DNA of 44,570 nt from Myxococcales bacterium (GCA_020430775.1 JAGQJE010000343.1:1-44570), one strand, 5' to 3'; shown: positions 32,952 to 43,164, numbered from the stretch's first letter. Notes: generated from the letters alone by a model not told the origin. Numbers and translations are program-made.

Positions 32952-33869
32952 TTACGAGGCCGCGGCGGCGGCGTAGATGTCCATGATGTCCGAGAGGAGC
33001 TTCTTCGCGTCCTCCGGGCTGCGCTGAAAGGCGTTCCGGCCGACGATCGAGCCGTAGGCGCCGCCTTCGGCGAGCCCGCGGATCTCCTCGAGCACGGCGT
33101 CGGTGCCCTTCGCCGGACCGCCGCTGAAGATGACGATGCGCTTGCCGTCGAACGCGGACTGCACGACGTGGCGCGCGCGCTCGGCGAGCGTGCCGATGGG
33201 GATCGACTCGTACGACTTCTTCGCCGCGGCCTCCGCGACCACCTCGGTCGGCGGCTTGACCTTGACGACGTGCGCCCCGAGCTGACAGGCGATCTGCGCG
33301 GCGTAGGCGATGACGTCGATCGCGGTCTCGCCGTCCTTGTCGAGCGCGCCGCGCGGATACGACCACACGACCGTCGGCAGCCCGACGGCGCGCGCCTCGC
33401 GGATGAGGTCGCGCAGGTCCTCGTACATACGGTTACGCAGGCCACTCGACGGGTAGATGGTGTAACCGATCGCCGCGCAGCCGAGGCGCAGCGCGTCCGG
33501 GACGGCCGAGGTGAGCGCGGAGCACGGCGCGTCGGGACCGCCGAGGCTGTCGCTGTTGTTGACCTTCAAGATGAGCGGGAGCTCGCCCGCGTAGCGGTGC
33601 GCGATCGCCTCGATGAAGCCGAGCGGCGCGGCGTAGGCGTTGCAGCCGGACTCGACGGCGAGCCGCGGGTGGTAGGCGGGGTCGTAGCCGGCCGGGTTCG
33701 GCGCGAAGCTGCGCGCGGGCCCATGCTCGAAGCCCTGATCGACCGGGAGGATGACGAGCTTTCCGGTCCCCCCGAGCCGCCCGTGGTTCAGGAGCCTCCG
33801 GAGGTTGCCGAGGACCCCGGGGTTCTCCCCCGCGTAGTTCGCCAAGATGCGCTCGACCGCTTTAGTCAT
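32952..33869 (-). CDS. fbaB: Class I fructose-bisphosphate aldolase (DhnA/FbaB type)
   Basis: The 305-aa product is a DeoC/FbaB TIM barrel: KLVILPVDQGFEHGPARSF, ESGCNAYAAPLGFIEAIA, LPLILKVNNSDSLGG, GCAAIGYTIYPSSG, ACQLGAHVVKVKPPTEV (Schiff-base Lys region) and RIVIFSGGPAKGTDAVLEEI (phosphate site). It splits fructose-1,6-bisphosphate in glycolysis or makes it in gluconeogenesis without metal. The ATG has AGGAG upstream (8 nt). It stands alone on the minus strand, 111 nt downstream of the tRNA-Ser gene. The activity is confident; an exact substrate other than FBP cannot be excluded. Confidence 0.93.
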   Translation of the reverse strand: MTKAVERILANYAGENPGVLGNLRRLLNHGRLGGTGKLVILPVDQGFEHGPARSFAPNPAGYDPAYHPRLAVESGCNAYAAPLGFIEAIAHRYAGELPLILKVNNSDSLGGPDAPCSALTSAVPDALRLGCAAIGYTIYPSSGLRNRMYEDLRDLIREARAVGLPTVVWSYPRGALDKDGETAIDVIAYAAQIACQLGAHVVKVKPPTEVVAEAAAKKSYESIPIGTLAERARHVVQSAFDGKRIVIFSGGPAKGTDAVLEEIRGLAEGGAYGSIVGRNAFQRSPEDAKKLLSDIMDIYAAAAAS

Positions 33870-33980
33870 CTCTGTCTCCTGGTGAGCGACGCGCCCAATC
33901 GCGCCGCGGGCTGCGTGCCGAACGCGGCTCGGCCGGCGGCCCTACGAAGGCATCGTAGCGCGCGCGGGCAGATCGTCACC

Positions 33981-34070
33981 TGGCAGAGGAGGAGGGATTC
34001 GAACCCCCGAGACCCTCACGGGCCCAACGGATTTCAAGTCCGCCGCCTTCGACCGCTCGGCCACTCCTCC
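33981..34070 (-). tRNA. tRNA-Ser(UGA), CCA encoded
   Basis: The minus strand gives acceptor arm GGAGGAG (34070-34064) pairing with CUCCUCU, D-arm UGGCCGAGCGG, anticodon loop CUUGAAA (anticodon UGA), the long variable arm of class II tRNAs (GGGCCCGUGAGGGUCUC), and T-loop UUCGAAU. The G73 discriminator and CCA are present in the DNA (33981-33983). The acceptor has a G1-U72 wobble. Clean serine tRNA reading UCA (and other UCN by wobble). Confidence 0.96.
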
Positions 34071-34240
34071 GAAGGCCACCCGCCGCGGACGCTCGCTGAA
34101 GACGAAGCGCCGCCCGCGACGCGATGGCTCGGCGCGACGCATAGCACGGGGCGTCAGGCGCGGACAGCTCCGCCGCGCGCGCGACGCGGCCCGACCAGGC
34201 GACCGACCGACCTCCCGAGAGTAGGCGGAACGCTGCGCAA

Positions 34241-34269
34241 TTGTGCGACCGGTGAGACCCCACTACACT
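34241..34269 (+). promoter_or_regulatory. Candidate promoter of the acyl-CoA ligase gene
   Basis: TTGTGC (34241-34246), exactly 17 nt, TACACT (34264-34269). It leaves a 47-nt leader with GGAG 6 nt before GTG 34317. Confidence 0.5.
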
Positions 34270-34316
34270 CGCCCGGCGCCGCCCCGCGGTGCCCCTCCCC
34301 TCGAACGGAGCCGCCT

Positions 34317-36071
34317 GTGCCGACCGACACAATCCCGCACCGTCTGTTGCAGCAAGCCCAGATTCGCCCGAGCCGCCCGGCGTACTACACGCGCGAAGGC
34401 GGCGTGTGGCGCGCCACCGACTGGGCCACCTACGCGGCTCAGGTGACGCAGGCCGGGCGCGCGCTGATCGCGCTCGGGCTCGAGCCGGGCGCGGCGACGT
34501 GCATCCTCGGCTTCAACCGTCCGGAGTGGGTGGTCTTCGACGTGGCGACGATGGCGGTCGGTGGGTGCCCGGCGGGCATCTACACGACATGCTCCCCGAC
34601 CGAGGTCGCGTACATCGTGCGGCACTCGGAGGCCCGCGTCGCGCTCGTCGAGAACGAAGACCAGTGGAAGAAGATCGACGCGGAGCGCGCGAACCTCCCG
34701 CAGCTCGAGCACGTCGTGACGATGAAGGGCGTCGGCCCGATCGACGACGAGCTCGTGATGACGTGGGACGAGTTCCTCGCGAAGGGCGACCCGGTCGAGC
34801 GCGCGCGCTTCCTCGACCGCGTCGACTCCCTCGAGCTCGCCGACCGCGGCACGTTCATCTACACGTCGGGCACGACCGGCCCGCCGAAGGCCGTGATGCT
34901 GAGCCACGCGAACCTCTCGTGGACCGCGCGGACGGCTCAGAGCATCGCCGGCCTCACGCCGGACGATCGATCGCTGTCCTATCTGCCGCTCTCGCACATC
35001 GCCGAGCAGATGTTCTCGATTCACGGGCCGATCACCTCGGGCGCGGCGGTCTACTTCGCCGAGTCGATCGACAAAGTCCCCGACAACCTCAAAGAGGTGC
35101 AGCCGACCGTGTTCTTCGGCGTGCCGCGCATCTGGGAGAAGCTCCACACGGGCATCGACGCGCGCCTCAGAGAGGCGACCGGGGCGAAGGCGAAGCTCGT
35201 CCAGTGGGCGCGCAAGGTTGGCTTCGCCGCCAACGAGACGCCGCGCGGGCGCAAGGGGCTTCAGTACAAGCTCGCCAAGCGCCTCGTGTTCGACAAGCTC
35301 AGGCCGGCGGTGGGTCTCGGGAGCGCGCGCGTCTGCGTCAGCGGCGCGGCGCCGATCGGGCGCGAGGTGCTCGAGTTTTTCGCGAGCCTCGACATCATCG
35401 TGCTCGAGGTCTACGGGCAGTCCGAGGACACCGGCCCGACCAGCTTCAACCTGCCGGACCGCTATCGCTTCGGCAGCGTCGGCCCGGTCGTCCAGGGCGT
35501 GCAGGTGAAGATCGCGGACGACGGGGAGATCCTGGTGCAGGGCCCGAACCTCTTCATGGGGTACTACAAGGACCAGGCGGCGACCGACGAGGTGCTCGTA
35601 GACGGCTGGCTGCACTCCGGGGATCTCGGCGAGTTCCGAGACGGGTTCCTGTACGTCACGGGCCGCAAGAAGGACATCATCATCACCGCCGGCGGCAAGA
35701 ACATCACGCCGGCCAACATCGAGTCGGCGCTCAAGCAGCACGAGCTGATCAACGAGGCCGTCGTGATCGGCGATCGGCGAAAGTTCCTGTCGGCGCTGGT
35801 CACGCTCGACCCCGATGTCGGCGCGGCGTGGGCGGCGGACAACGGCGCGGACGCCGGAGCGCTGCACGACAACCCGAAGGTGCGCGAGCTCATCCAGGCG
35901 CACATCGACTCGGCGAACGAGCACCTCGCGCGCGTCGAGCAGATCAAGCGCTTCACGATCTTGCCGCGCAACCTCAGCATCGAAGACGGCGAGCTGACGC
36001 CGACGCTCAAGGTCAAGCGCAACAAGGTCAACGAGCACTTCGCCAAAGAGATCGACGCGATGTACGCCTGA
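34317..36071 (+). CDS. Long-chain acyl-CoA ligase (FadD15-like AMP-binding enzyme)
   Basis: The 584-aa protein has the full ANL core: P-loop FIYTSGTTGPPKAVMLSHAN (near Y182), LSYLPLSHIAEQM, RVCVSGAAPIGREVLEF, EVYGQSEDTGPTSFN, the hinge and A8 region GWLHSGDLGEFRDGFLYVTGRKKD, ITAGGKNITPANIE, and C-terminal LTPTLKVKRNKV with the catalytic Lys. It activates fatty acids to acyl-CoA. The N-terminus (TIPHRLLQQAQIRPSRPAYYT) and length fit the FadD15/long-chain group. The GTG start is supported by GGAG upstream and the promoter. The reading-frame extension further upstream through the tRNA is not coding. Confidence 0.94.
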   Translation: MPTDTIPHRLLQQAQIRPSRPAYYTREGGVWRATDWATYAAQVTQAGRALIALGLEPGAATCILGFNRPEWVVFDVATMAVGGCPAGIYTTCSPTEVAYIVRHSEARVALVENEDQWKKIDAERANLPQLEHVVTMKGVGPIDDELVMTWDEFLAKGDPVERARFLDRVDSLELADRGTFIYTSGTTGPPKAVMLSHANLSWTARTAQSIAGLTPDDRSLSYLPLSHIAEQMFSIHGPITSGAAVYFAESIDKVPDNLKEVQPTVFFGVPRIWEKLHTGIDARLREATGAKAKLVQWARKVGFAANETPRGRKGLQYKLAKRLVFDKLRPAVGLGSARVCVSGAAPIGREVLEFFASLDIIVLEVYGQSEDTGPTSFNLPDRYRFGSVGPVVQGVQVKIADDGEILVQGPNLFMGYYKDQAATDEVLVDGWLHSGDLGEFRDGFLYVTGRKKDIIITAGGKNITPANIESALKQHELINEAVVIGDRRKFLSALVTLDPDVGAAWAADNGADAGALHDNPKVRELIQAHIDSANEHLARVEQIKRFTILPRNLSIEDGELTPTLKVKRNKVNEHFAKEIDAMYA

Positions 36072-36095
36072 CCGCGCCCTCCCCTCGGCCGCGGT

Positions 36096-36147
36096 GAAGC
36101 CCGGCCGCCGGGGGCGCAGGCGGTGGTGCGGCCGCGCTTCGGACGCG
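36096..36147. repeat. 52-bp GC-rich interspersed repeat, copy 1
   Basis: Just after the acyl-CoA ligase stop. It is 48/52 identical to a second copy at 37733-37784, which also follows a stop codon. It starts GAAGCCCGGCCGCCGGG, which can pair CCCGG with CCGGG, and ends GTGCGGCCGCGCTTCGGACG. Likely an extragenic repeat; no T-tract follows. Confidence 0.75.
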
Positions 36148-36187
36148 AGGCGGCTTCGCGGGGTCGAGAGGCCGAGGGCGCTGCGGT

Positions 36188-36216
36188 TTTCGGGGTCGAG
36201 GCGCCCGGTGTAAGAT
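36188..36216 (+). promoter_or_regulatory. Candidate leaderless promoter of the MoaD-like gene
   Basis: TTTCGG (36188-36193), 17 nt, TAAGAT (36211-36216), 7 nt to ATG 36224. This argues for ATG 36224 rather than ATG 36215, which would lie within the -10 itself. Confidence 0.45.
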
Positions 36217-36223
36217 GCGGCCC

Positions 36224-36505
36224 ATGGCCCGGGTGCAGCTCACGAAGCACCTCCACACCTTCTTCCCGGCGCTCGCCGGAGACGAGCTGGTGGTCACGGC
36301 GTCGACGGTCGCCGAGGTCATCGCGGAGATGGAGCGGCGCGCGCCGGGGTTCGCGTTCTACGTGTGTGACGAGCGAGGCAGGCTCCGTCAGCACGTCAAC
36401 ATCTTCGTCGAGACGGAGCGGATCGCGGACCGGCACGCCTTGAGCGATCCGGTCGGGCCCGACGCTCGAGTGTTCGTGATGCAGGCGTTGAGCGGGGGCG
36501 CGTGA
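36224..36505 (+). CDS. MoaD/ThiS-like beta-grasp protein with C-terminal GGA
   Basis: The 93-aa product has a ubiquitin-like beta-grasp pattern: MARVQLTKHLHTFFPALAG, STVAEVIAEMERRAPGFAFYV, QHVNIFVETERI and ARVFVMQALSGGA. MoaD and ThiS end in Gly-Gly, which is adenylated and thiocarboxylated. Here one extra Ala follows (SGGA), so the diglycine is masked. It may need trimming or may act as a non-conjugated homologue. The BNR-repeat gene lies 27 nt downstream; from memory these two families are often neighbours. The fold is moderate to good; sulfur transfer is uncertain. Confidence 0.75.
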   Translation: MARVQLTKHLHTFFPALAGDELVVTASTVAEVIAEMERRAPGFAFYVCDERGRLRQHVNIFVETERIADRHALSDPVGPDARVFVMQALSGGA

Positions 36506-36532
36506 CCCGCCCCGCGCGAGGGGGACCCGCGT

Positions 36533-37702
36533 ATGTCCGACCGAATCCTCATCGGCACCCGTAAGGGCACGTTCATCGCGCAGCGGCGCGCCGCGGGCTG
36601 GCGACCCGAGCTGGCCGGCCACGCGGGCGTAGGCGTCAACTTCGTCGCGCGCGATCCCTACACGGGCACGCTATGGGCGGCCCTCGGGCACGGCCACTGG
36701 GGCGCGAAGCTCTCGCGCTCTCGCGACGGCGGCGCGTCGTGGGAGGACGCGACGCAGATCAAGTACCCGCAGGGCGCGCGCCATCTCGCCGTGCCGGCGC
36801 CGAGCGAAGACGACGCGCCCGACGCGCCCCCGGCGGCCGCGACCCTCAAGCCGGCCACGCTCCTGAAGCTGTGGGTCCTCGCCTTCGGCCCCGGCGGGCG
36901 CATCTACGTCGGCACGATCCCCGGCGGGCTCTTCGAGAGCCACGACGGCGGAGAACGATTCGACCTGAACCGTCCGCTCTGGAACCACGAGTCGCGAGGC
37001 GGCGACCTGTTCACCAGCGAGGGCACCGGCGTGACGCACTGGTACGGAACGCCCGCGTCCGAGGGGGAGTTCGCGCCCGGCATCCACTCGATCGTCGTCG
37101 ACCCGGGCGACCCGAACCGCCTCCTGGTCGCCGTATCGACCGCCGGTGTCCTCGAGACGCGCGACGGGGGACAGTCCTGGCGCAGCCGCAACCGCGGGTT
37201 GATTCAGGACTACCAGCCAGACCCAACGGCCGAGTGGGGGCACGACCCGCACGCGATCGCGCTCTGCCCGGGGCAGCCCGAGCACGTCTGGCAGCAAAAC
37301 CACTGCGGCGTCTTCTACAGCGACGACGGCGCGGCGACCTGGCGGAAGGTGAGCGCCCCGGGACGCGGGGTGCACTTCGGCTTCCCCATCGCGGTCGACG
37401 AAGTGGACGGGCGCTCGGCGTGGGTCGTGCCGGCGATCTCCGACATGCAGCGCACGGCCATCGACGGCGGCCTGTGCGTCGCGCGGACGCGGGACGGCGG
37501 GCAGACGTGGGAGGCCCTGCGCACGGGCCTGCCCCAAGAGCACGCGTACGACGTCGTGTATCGGCACGCGCTCGCGAAGAGCGGCGACCGGCTCGCGTTC
37601 GGGAGCACCACCGGGAACCTCTACGTCAGCGAAGACCGTGGCGAGAGCTGGCGCACCGTCGCCAACAACCTCCCGCCGATCTACAGCGTCCGCTTCGAGT
37701 AG
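36533..37702 (+). CDS. BNR/Asp-box repeat protein (sialidase/sortilin-like propeller)
   Basis: The 389-aa protein has six Asp-box-like turns: SRDGGASWED, SHDGGERFDL, TRDGGQSWRS, SDDGAATWRK, TRDGGQTWEA and SEDRGESWRT, the SxDxGxxW repeats of six-bladed propellers. The N-terminus ILIGTRKGTFIAQRR begins the first blade and ends the last by velcro-like closure (NNLPPIYSVRFE). There is no signal peptide, so it is probably cytosolic, unlike secreted sialidases. It is linked to the MoaD-like gene 27 nt upstream. A sialidase activity should not be assumed. Likely a binding platform. Confidence 0.85.
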   Translation: MSDRILIGTRKGTFIAQRRAAGWRPELAGHAGVGVNFVARDPYTGTLWAALGHGHWGAKLSRSRDGGASWEDATQIKYPQGARHLAVPAPSEDDAPDAPPAAATLKPATLLKLWVLAFGPGGRIYVGTIPGGLFESHDGGERFDLNRPLWNHESRGGDLFTSEGTGVTHWYGTPASEGEFAPGIHSIVVDPGDPNRLLVAVSTAGVLETRDGGQSWRSRNRGLIQDYQPDPTAEWGHDPHAIALCPGQPEHVWQQNHCGVFYSDDGAATWRKVSAPGRGVHFGFPIAVDEVDGRSAWVVPAISDMQRTAIDGGLCVARTRDGGQTWEALRTGLPQEHAYDVVYRHALAKSGDRLAFGSTTGNLYVSEDRGESWRTVANNLPPIYSVRFE

Positions 37703-37732
37703 CCGCGGCACGCGCGCCCGCGCGCCCGCGGC

Positions 37733-37784
37733 GAGGCCCGGCCGCCGGGGACGCGGGCGGCGGTGCGGCCGCGCTTCGGACGCG
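37733..37784. repeat. 52-bp GC-rich interspersed repeat, copy 2
   Basis: Second copy of the repeat at 36096, with four substitutions. It follows the BNR gene and precedes the convergent argA stop. Confidence 0.75.
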
Positions 37785-37796
37785 GCGCGGCGACGG

Positions 37797-39119
37797 TCAT
37801 AGCTGCTTGAGCAGGAGCTTCGACCGGCGCGCGACGTCGTAGGCCTTGCGGCGCGCCTCGGGCAGCGCGTCGAGCGTGCAGGGTGCGAAGCCTCGCTCGA
37901 TGAACCAGTGGCTCGTCTGCGTCGTGAGCACGAAGATCCGCTCGAGCCCGTCGGCGCGGCACCGCCGCTCGACGTAGGCCAGCAGCTCGTCGCCGCGGCC
38001 ACCCCGGCGATAGGCGCGGTCGACGACGACGCACGCGAGCTCGGCGATGCGCTCTTCGGCGTAGGGGTAGACCGCCGCGCAGCCGACGATCGCCCCGTCG
38101 CGCTCGATGACGGTGAAGCGGTCGACGTCGTGCTCGAGCATCTGGCGTGAGCGGCGGACGAGCACACCCTCGCGCTCGAGCGGCTCGATGAGCGTGAGGA
38201 TGCCGGCGATGTCCTCGCGCCGCGCCGCGCGCATCCCCTCGAAGCGCGTGGAGGTCACGAGCGTGCCGAGCCCGTCGCGGGTGAACAGCTCTCGCAGCAG
38301 GCCGCCGTCTGCCGACCGCGGCACGAGGTGCGCCCGCCCGACGCCCGCGCGGCACGCTTGAACCGCCGCGGCGAGGTGACGCGCGACGTCGGTCGCGAAC
38401 GGGCGCCCGGACTCGATCAGCGCCTCGGCCTCGGCCGGGGACAGCTCGGTCAGCGCCGCGCCGGCGTCGTCCTGCAGCCGCTCGCCCTCGGTCAGGCAGA
38501 TGAGCTTGTCCGCCGCGAGCGCGACCGCGGTCTCCGCCGCCAGCTCCGGCGTGCTGAGGTTGAAGACCTCGCCGGTCGCCGAGTAGCCGATCGGGGTCAG
38601 CACGACGAGCGCGCCGCTGTCGAGGCGCTGGCGGATGCCCTCGGCGTCGACCCGCCGCACCTTGCCGCTGTGCTGGAAGTCGACGCCGTCGACGACGCCG
38701 ATCGGGCGGGCCGTCACGAAGTTCCCCGCGGCGACGCGGACCGACGCGCCGGCCATCGGCGAGCTCGGCAGCCCCATCGAGAGCAGCGCCTCGAGCTCGA
38801 CCCGGTTCGTGCCGGCCGCCTCCTTCACGCACTCGAGCGCGATCTCGTCGGTGACGCGGAGCCCACCGGCGTAGTGCGAGCGGTGACCCCGGCGCGCGAT
38901 GCCGGCGTCGATCTGCGGGCGGGCGCCTGCGACGAGGACCACCCGCACCCCGAGGCTGAGCAGGAGCGCGACGTCGTGCAGCATGGGCCGGAGCCCCGGG
39001 GCGCCGAACGCCTCGCCGCCGACGACGACGACGAACGTGCGCCCGCGGTGGGCGTGGATGTACGGCGCGGAGGCGCGAAAGTTCGCGACGAACGTGTCGC
39101 TCGCGGCGGGCTCGGTCAT
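37797..39119 (-). CDS. argA: N-acetylglutamate synthase (ArgA type)
   Basis: The 440-aa product has two domains: an N-terminal amino-acid-kinase fold (RGRTFVVVVGGEAFGAPG, LGVRVVLVAGARPQID, NFVTARPIGVVDGVDFQHSG, GALVVLTPIGYSATGEVFNL, about residues 10-290) and a C-terminal GNAT domain (AAVYPYAEERIAELACVVVD, YRRGGRGDELLAYVE, FVLTTQTSHWFIERGF). This is the layout and length of E. coli ArgA, which acetylates glutamate from acetyl-CoA as the first step in arginine synthesis and is feedback-inhibited via the kinase domain. The ATG at 39119 has AGGA upstream; the longer frame is repetitive and not ArgA-like. Stands alone on the minus strand. Confidence 0.93.
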   Translation of the reverse strand: MTEPAASDTFVANFRASAPYIHAHRGRTFVVVVGGEAFGAPGLRPMLHDVALLLSLGVRVVLVAGARPQIDAGIARRGHRSHYAGGLRVTDEIALECVKEAAGTNRVELEALLSMGLPSSPMAGASVRVAAGNFVTARPIGVVDGVDFQHSGKVRRVDAEGIRQRLDSGALVVLTPIGYSATGEVFNLSTPELAAETAVALAADKLICLTEGERLQDDAGAALTELSPAEAEALIESGRPFATDVARHLAAAVQACRAGVGRAHLVPRSADGGLLRELFTRDGLGTLVTSTRFEGMRAARREDIAGILTLIEPLEREGVLVRRSRQMLEHDVDRFTVIERDGAIVGCAAVYPYAEERIAELACVVVDRAYRRGGRGDELLAYVERRCRADGLERIFVLTTQTSHWFIERGFAPCTLDALPEARRKAYDVARRSKLLLKQL

Positions 39120-39337
39120 CTTCGTCCTGGGTTCGGGGTCGGTGGCAGCGCTCGGTGCGGGCGGGGGAGGTTCGCGCGGGGTGGAGGCGGCGATCGAGCG
39201 CGCGGCGTCGGACTCGCCGGTGCCCGAACACGGCCTCGGCCGCTTGCGCGCGAGGTCATGCGCGACGTCCCGGGTCGAGCGCCCGGCCCACATGTGTCTC
39301 CCGAGCGCAATAGTGCCCCCGGGTAGCGTCGCTCTGC

Positions 39338-39343
39338 TACCTT
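39338..39343 (+). promoter_or_regulatory. Candidate -10 element of the NYN/LOTUS gene
   Basis: TACCTT at 39338-39343 ends 7 nt before ATG 39351 and there is no Shine-Dalgarno, again the leaderless layout. No convincing -35 is seen. Confidence 0.35.
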
Positions 39344-39350
39344 CGCGGAC

Positions 39351-40229
39351 ATGTCCGACGCCGAGACGCCCAACCTGGCCGTGTTCTGCGACTTCGAAAA
39401 CCTCGCGCTCGGCGTGCGAGATGCCCGCTACGACGCGTTCGACATCGATCTCGCGCTCGCGCGTGTCCTCGACAAGGGCAAGATCGTCGCCAAGCGCGCC
39501 TACGCCGACTGGGAGCGCTACAAGTCGCACAAGCGCGGCCTGCACGAGGCGGCCTTCGAGCTCATCGAGATCCCGCACGTCTCCTACTCCGGGAAGAACT
39601 CCGCGGACATCCGGCTCGTCGTCGACGCGCTCGACCTCTGCTACACGAAGGACCACGTCGACGGCTTCGTCATCATGTCGGGCGACAGCGACTTCTCGCC
39701 GCTCGTCAGCAAGCTCCGCGAGAACAACAAGCTCGTCGTCGGGCTCGGCGTGAAGAACTCGAGCAGCCACCTGCTCATCGACAACTGCGACGAGTTCATC
39801 TACTACGACGACCTCGTGCGTGGCCGAAAGGCGCGCGGCCAGAAGGCCCAGCGCCGGAGCTCGAGCGGCGCGAAGGCCAAGCCCGGCGGCGAGCGCGCCG
39901 CATCCGACAAGGCCGACAAGGCGGACAAGGGCGACAAGGCGGACAAGGCGAGCGCCGAGGCCTCGAAGTCCGGCGGCGACAAGGCCGAAGCACGCGAGCT
40001 CGTCCTCGAGACCTGCGAGTCGATCTTCCAGGACCGCGACGGCAACGTGTACGGCTCGATGATCAAGCAGGTGCTGAAGCGCAAGCGCCCGAACTTCAAC
40101 GAGAGCTACTACGGCTATCGGACGTTCAATCAGCTCCTCGAGGACGCGCGCGACCAGCAGCTCCTCGAGATCCAGCGGGACGACAAGTCCGGCGGGTACC
40201 TGATCCTTGGCTTCGGGCCCAAGGCGTGA
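39351..40229 (+). CDS. NYN-domain RNase-like protein with C-terminal LOTUS/OST-HTH domain
   Basis: The 292-aa protein has an N-terminal NYN/PIN-like nuclease domain (LabA/LOTUS group): LAVFCDFENLALGV, KNSADIRLVVDALDLCY and GFVIMSGDSDFSPLVSKLRE, with the conserved acidic residues that bind metal. A low-complexity linker of repeated Asp-Lys-Ala units (from nine-base tandem repeats at about 39900-39955) follows, then a LOTUS/OST-HTH domain (ARELVLETCESIFQDRDGNV, YGSMIKQVLKRKRPNFNESY). Such proteins bind and may cut RNA. Both domains are seen in one chain. Target and partners unknown. Confidence 0.87.
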   Translation: MSDAETPNLAVFCDFENLALGVRDARYDAFDIDLALARVLDKGKIVAKRAYADWERYKSHKRGLHEAAFELIEIPHVSYSGKNSADIRLVVDALDLCYTKDHVDGFVIMSGDSDFSPLVSKLRENNKLVVGLGVKNSSSHLLIDNCDEFIYYDDLVRGRKARGQKAQRRSSSGAKAKPGGERAASDKADKADKGDKADKASAEASKSGGDKAEARELVLETCESIFQDRDGNVYGSMIKQVLKRKRPNFNESYYGYRTFNQLLEDARDQQLLEIQRDDKSGGYLILGFGPKA

Positions 40230-40239
40230 CGGACGTTCT

Positions 40240-40269
40240 TTGAAGATTCCGGGCGCGCTTTGCCATACT
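40240..40269 (+). promoter_or_regulatory. Candidate promoter of the TSP3 outer-membrane protein
   Basis: TTGAAG (40240-40245), 18 nt, CATACT (40264-40269). The transcript would have a leader of about 40-45 nt with AGGAG 8 nt before ATG 40318. Confidence 0.45.
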
Positions 40270-40317
40270 TCTCGCGGTGTGAGACGGCCCCTCCGTCCGC
40301 GCCCCAGGAGCCTGTGC

Positions 40318-41819
<1,502 letters not shown>

Positions 41820-41823
<4 letters not shown>

Positions 41824-43031
41824 GGCTCGCCTACCTGGTCAACCAATACCCCATGGTCAGCCAGAGCTTCATCCGCCGGGAGATCGGCGCGCTCGAAGCG
41901 CAGGGGATGGACGTGACGCGCTTCGCGGTGCGGCGCTGGGACAGCGAGGTGGTCGACCCCGGCGACAAGGCGGAGGAGGCCAAGACCCGCTACATCCTCG
42001 ACGGGGGCGTGGGTCGGCTCGCGGCCGCGCTCGCGCGCTCGGCGGCGCGTCGCCCGGTCCGCCACGCCGAGGCCTCGCGCCTCGCGATGAAGGTGGGCTG
42101 GCGCTCGGAGCGCGGGCCGCTGATCCACCTGGCCTACCTCGCCGAGGCGTGCGTGCTCGCCGACTGGCTCGCCGAAGCCCGGATAGACCACGTGCACGTG
42201 CACTTCGGCTCGAACTCGACGACCGTCGCCATGCTCGCGCAGGCGCTCGGCGGCCCGAGCTACAGCTTCACCGTCCACGGCCCCGAAGAGTTCGACAAGC
42301 CCCCAGCCATCGGCCTCCCGGAGAAGATCAAGCGGGCGGCCTTCGTCGTGGGGGTGTCGTCGTTCGGCCGCAGCCAGCTCTATCGATGGTGCGACTACGA
42401 CGAGTGGGACAAGGTCCACATCATCCACTGCGGGGTCGACACGAAGTTCCTCGGCCACCCCTTCGTGCCGATCCCCGACGCGCCGCGCTTCGTCTGCATC
42501 GGGCGCCTGAACGAGCAGAAGGGGCACATGGTGCTCGTGAACGCGGCGCGGTTGCTCGCGGCGGAGGGGCTCGACTTCAAGGTCGTGTTCGTCGGCGACG
42601 GCGAGCTGCGCCCGCACATCGAGGCCGCGATCCGCGAGCACGGGCTCGAGCGTCACATCGAGATCACCGGGTGGGCGACGAGCGACGAGGTGAAGCAGCA
42701 CCTGCTCGACGCGCAGGCGATGGTCTTGCCGAGCTTCGCCGAGGGGCTGCCCGTCGTCATCATGGAGGCCCTCGCCCTCTCCCGCCCGGTGATCAGCACC
42801 TACATCGCGGGCATCCCCGAGCTCATCGAGGACGGCGTGAACGGCTGGCTCGTGCCGTCCGGCGACGTAGAGGCGCTGGCGAACGCGATGCGACGTGCGC
42901 TCGCGACGCCGCACGACACGCTCGAGGCGATGGGCAAGGACGGCGCCGCGCGCGTGCAGGCGCAGCACGACGCCGCGAAGGAGGCGACCGAGCTCCGTCG
43001 CCTCTTCGACCGCTACGTCGGCCGCGGGTAG
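41820..43031 (+). CDS. Glycosyltransferase family 4
   Basis: The 403-aa product has the GT-B layout of GT4 enzymes: N-terminal MRLAYLVNQYPMVSQSFIRR, DHVHVHFGSNSTTVAMLA, YSFTVHGPEEFDKP, then C-terminal FVCIGRLNEQKGHMVLVNAA, VFVGDGELRPHIE and the sugar-nucleotide motif PSFAEGLPVVIMEALALSRP (E308) with GIPELIEDGVNGWLVPSGD. It likely transfers a sugar in surface polysaccharide synthesis. The ATG overlaps the upstream stop (ATGA), coupling it to the outer-membrane protein. No membrane segment seen. Donor and acceptor unknown. Confidence 0.92.
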
Positions 43032-43129
43032 CCGCGCGTCCGGCCGGCGATCGATGCACCGCGCGCCACGAAGCCGACGCGCGGTCGGCCCGTCCGCCCG
43101 TCGGCGGTGGACGACGCGCGCACCTTTGC

Positions 43130-43158
43130 TTGACCCCCACCTCGGCCATGCGTACGAG
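43130..43158 (+). promoter_or_regulatory. Candidate leaderless promoter of the 43165 lipoprotein
   Basis: TTGACC (43130-43135), exactly 17 nt, TACGAG (43153-43158), 6 nt to ATG 43165. Confidence 0.5.
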
Positions 43159-43164
43159 CAGTGG

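Noticed and set aside
36215-36223. Starting the MoaD-like gene at ATG 36215
   Set aside because: It lies inside the candidate -10 (TAAGAT); ATG 36224 is better placed and starts the family pattern.
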